A program made the position numbers and the translations under genes. A stretch of DNA of 6,895 bases, taken from an uncultured Clostridia bacterium. Its GTDB lineage: Bacteria; Bacillota; Clostridia; TANB77; CAG-508. The first letter of the stretch is position 1; each line of letters opens with the position of its first letter. The notes below the pieces were generated by a model. That model had not been told where the DNA came from. It did not search any database and saw only the letters and a program-made list of their open reading frames with translations. The stretch is from assembly GCA_944388615.1 (NCBI GenBank), contig CALXJL010000075.1, positions 1 to 6,895 of the forward strand, read 5' to 3'. Below are positions 6,512 to 6,895 of the stretch, in pieces.

Positions 6512-6540
6512 ATTTTAAAGTATTTTTTTCATTTTGTCAA
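6512..6540 (-). promoter_or_regulatory. Promoter of the ABC exporter operon
   Basis: Minus strand TTGACA (6535-6540), a perfect -35 hexamer, and TAAAAT (6512-6517), five of six to consensus, separated by exactly 17 nt. Transcription should start near 6505, giving a leader of about 100 nt. Such a strong core promoter fits control by a repressor at the adjacent inverted repeat. Confidence 0.8.
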
Positions 6541-6590
6541 GAAGCTAATAAAGTGATTTTCCGGGTATTTATTTTTTTAATACAAATTAT

Positions 6591-6632
6591 AAAAAAGTAA
6601 TCTATAGCTATTTTAAGTTATAGACTACTTTT
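6591..6632 (-). terminator. Intrinsic terminator of the sortase gene
   Basis: Arms 6593-6609 and 6616-6632 pair over 17 positions with one A/C mismatch (6600/6625) and one G-T pair, around a 6-nt loop. The minus-strand transcript ends in a run of U (6591-6596). It begins 13 bp after the sortase stop codon and separates that gene from the ABC promoter. Confidence 0.8.
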
Positions 6633-6645
6633 CTGATTATTGTTC

Positions 6646-6895
6646 TTACTTTTTTCTACCTACTACAACAAATCTACCATCTTCTACATGATAAGAACAA
6701 GTAATTAAAGTAATTAATTGATCTTTGTAATTTGCTGTTTCATAAGTTTCATATAATGATGCTTTTTTAGCATTTTGTATAAAGTTATTATATTCATCTT
6801 CACTTTTTGCATCTAAAAAATTATAATACTTAAATACATTCTTTTCAGACTTATAATAAACCCTTGATCTAAATGCAGAAATTATTACATATTCT
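6646..6895 (-). CDS. Class B sortase, C-terminal fragment (5' end outside window)
   Basis: 82 codons plus TAA (6646-6648) are visible; the N-terminal anchor and catalytic His lie beyond the right edge. Sortases are membrane-bound transpeptidases that cleave a sorting signal in a secreted protein and attach it to the peptidoglycan or to pilin subunits. The fragment has the sortase TLxTC motif as TLITC, with catalytic Cys at fragment residue 66 and the catalytic Arg 8 residues later in GRFVVVGRK (Arg74). The preceding FKYYNF and the acidic region before KKASLYET, then a DQLITL strand, fit class B sortases rather than class A. The protein ends six residues after the final FVVV strand, with no extra domain. 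It is terminated separately from the ABC operon, so it is not co-transcribed with it. The target protein is not visible here. Confidence 0.85.
   Translation of the reverse strand, partial: EYVIISAFRSRVYYKSEKNVFKYYNFLDAKSEDEYNNFIQNAKKASLYETYETANYKDQLITLITCSYHVEDGRFVVVGRKK

Noticed and set aside
1..6895. Avoidance of GATC in the window as a sign of long-term restriction
   Set aside because: At least eleven GATC sites are visible (for example 571, 1235, 2008, 2206, 2887, 4997 and 5529), so there is no obvious depletion; a proper test needs whole-genome counts.

Overview
The window comes from a strongly AT-rich genome. It uses the standard genetic code, has AGGAGG-type ribosome binding sites and favours AGA and A/T-ending codons. 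Together with a class B sortase and a paired BmrCD/TM287-288-type ABC exporter, this points to a low-GC Gram-positive bacterium (Bacillota, probably Clostridia). Genus cannot be judged from the sequence.

All genes read leftward (minus strand). In transcription order, from the right edge, they are: (1) the last 82 codons of a class B sortase (6646-6895), closed by its own hairpin terminator (6591-6632); (2) a near-consensus promoter with a MarR-like inverted repeat over its start point (6497-6540), a leader of about 100 nt, and a two-gene operon for a heterodimeric ABC exporter (4665-6398, then 2792-4663), closed by a terminator at 2749-2779; (3) a single gene for a small membrane-anchored acidic protein of unknown function (1985-2683), closed by a long hairpin (1917-1957); (4) a promoter at 1849-1877 driving a restriction-modification operon: a DpnM/Dam-type adenine methyltransferase (966-1820), then an overlapping endonuclease gene that runs off the left edge (1-973).

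The two ABC half-transporters should act together. The first has a Walker B Asp and an H-loop Gln in place of the catalytic Glu and His, and the second has an altered LSQGQ signature. The dimer would therefore have one degenerate and one active ATP site. The substrate is unknown, but the possible MarR-type operator suggests induction by a small compound.

The methyltransferase keeps the residues that E. coli Dam uses to read GATC. Its partner endonuclease has a PD-(D/E)XK core but does not look like DpnII, MboI or Sau3AI to me, which makes the restriction operon the least ordinary part of the window. The rest looks like ordinary low-GC Gram-positive chromosome, and I see no clear sign of a wholly new multi-gene system. 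No tRNA, rRNA, CRISPR array, insertion sequence or attachment site was seen. No stretch over 300 bases lacks a gene; the longest gap, 6399-6645, holds the regulatory sites listed.
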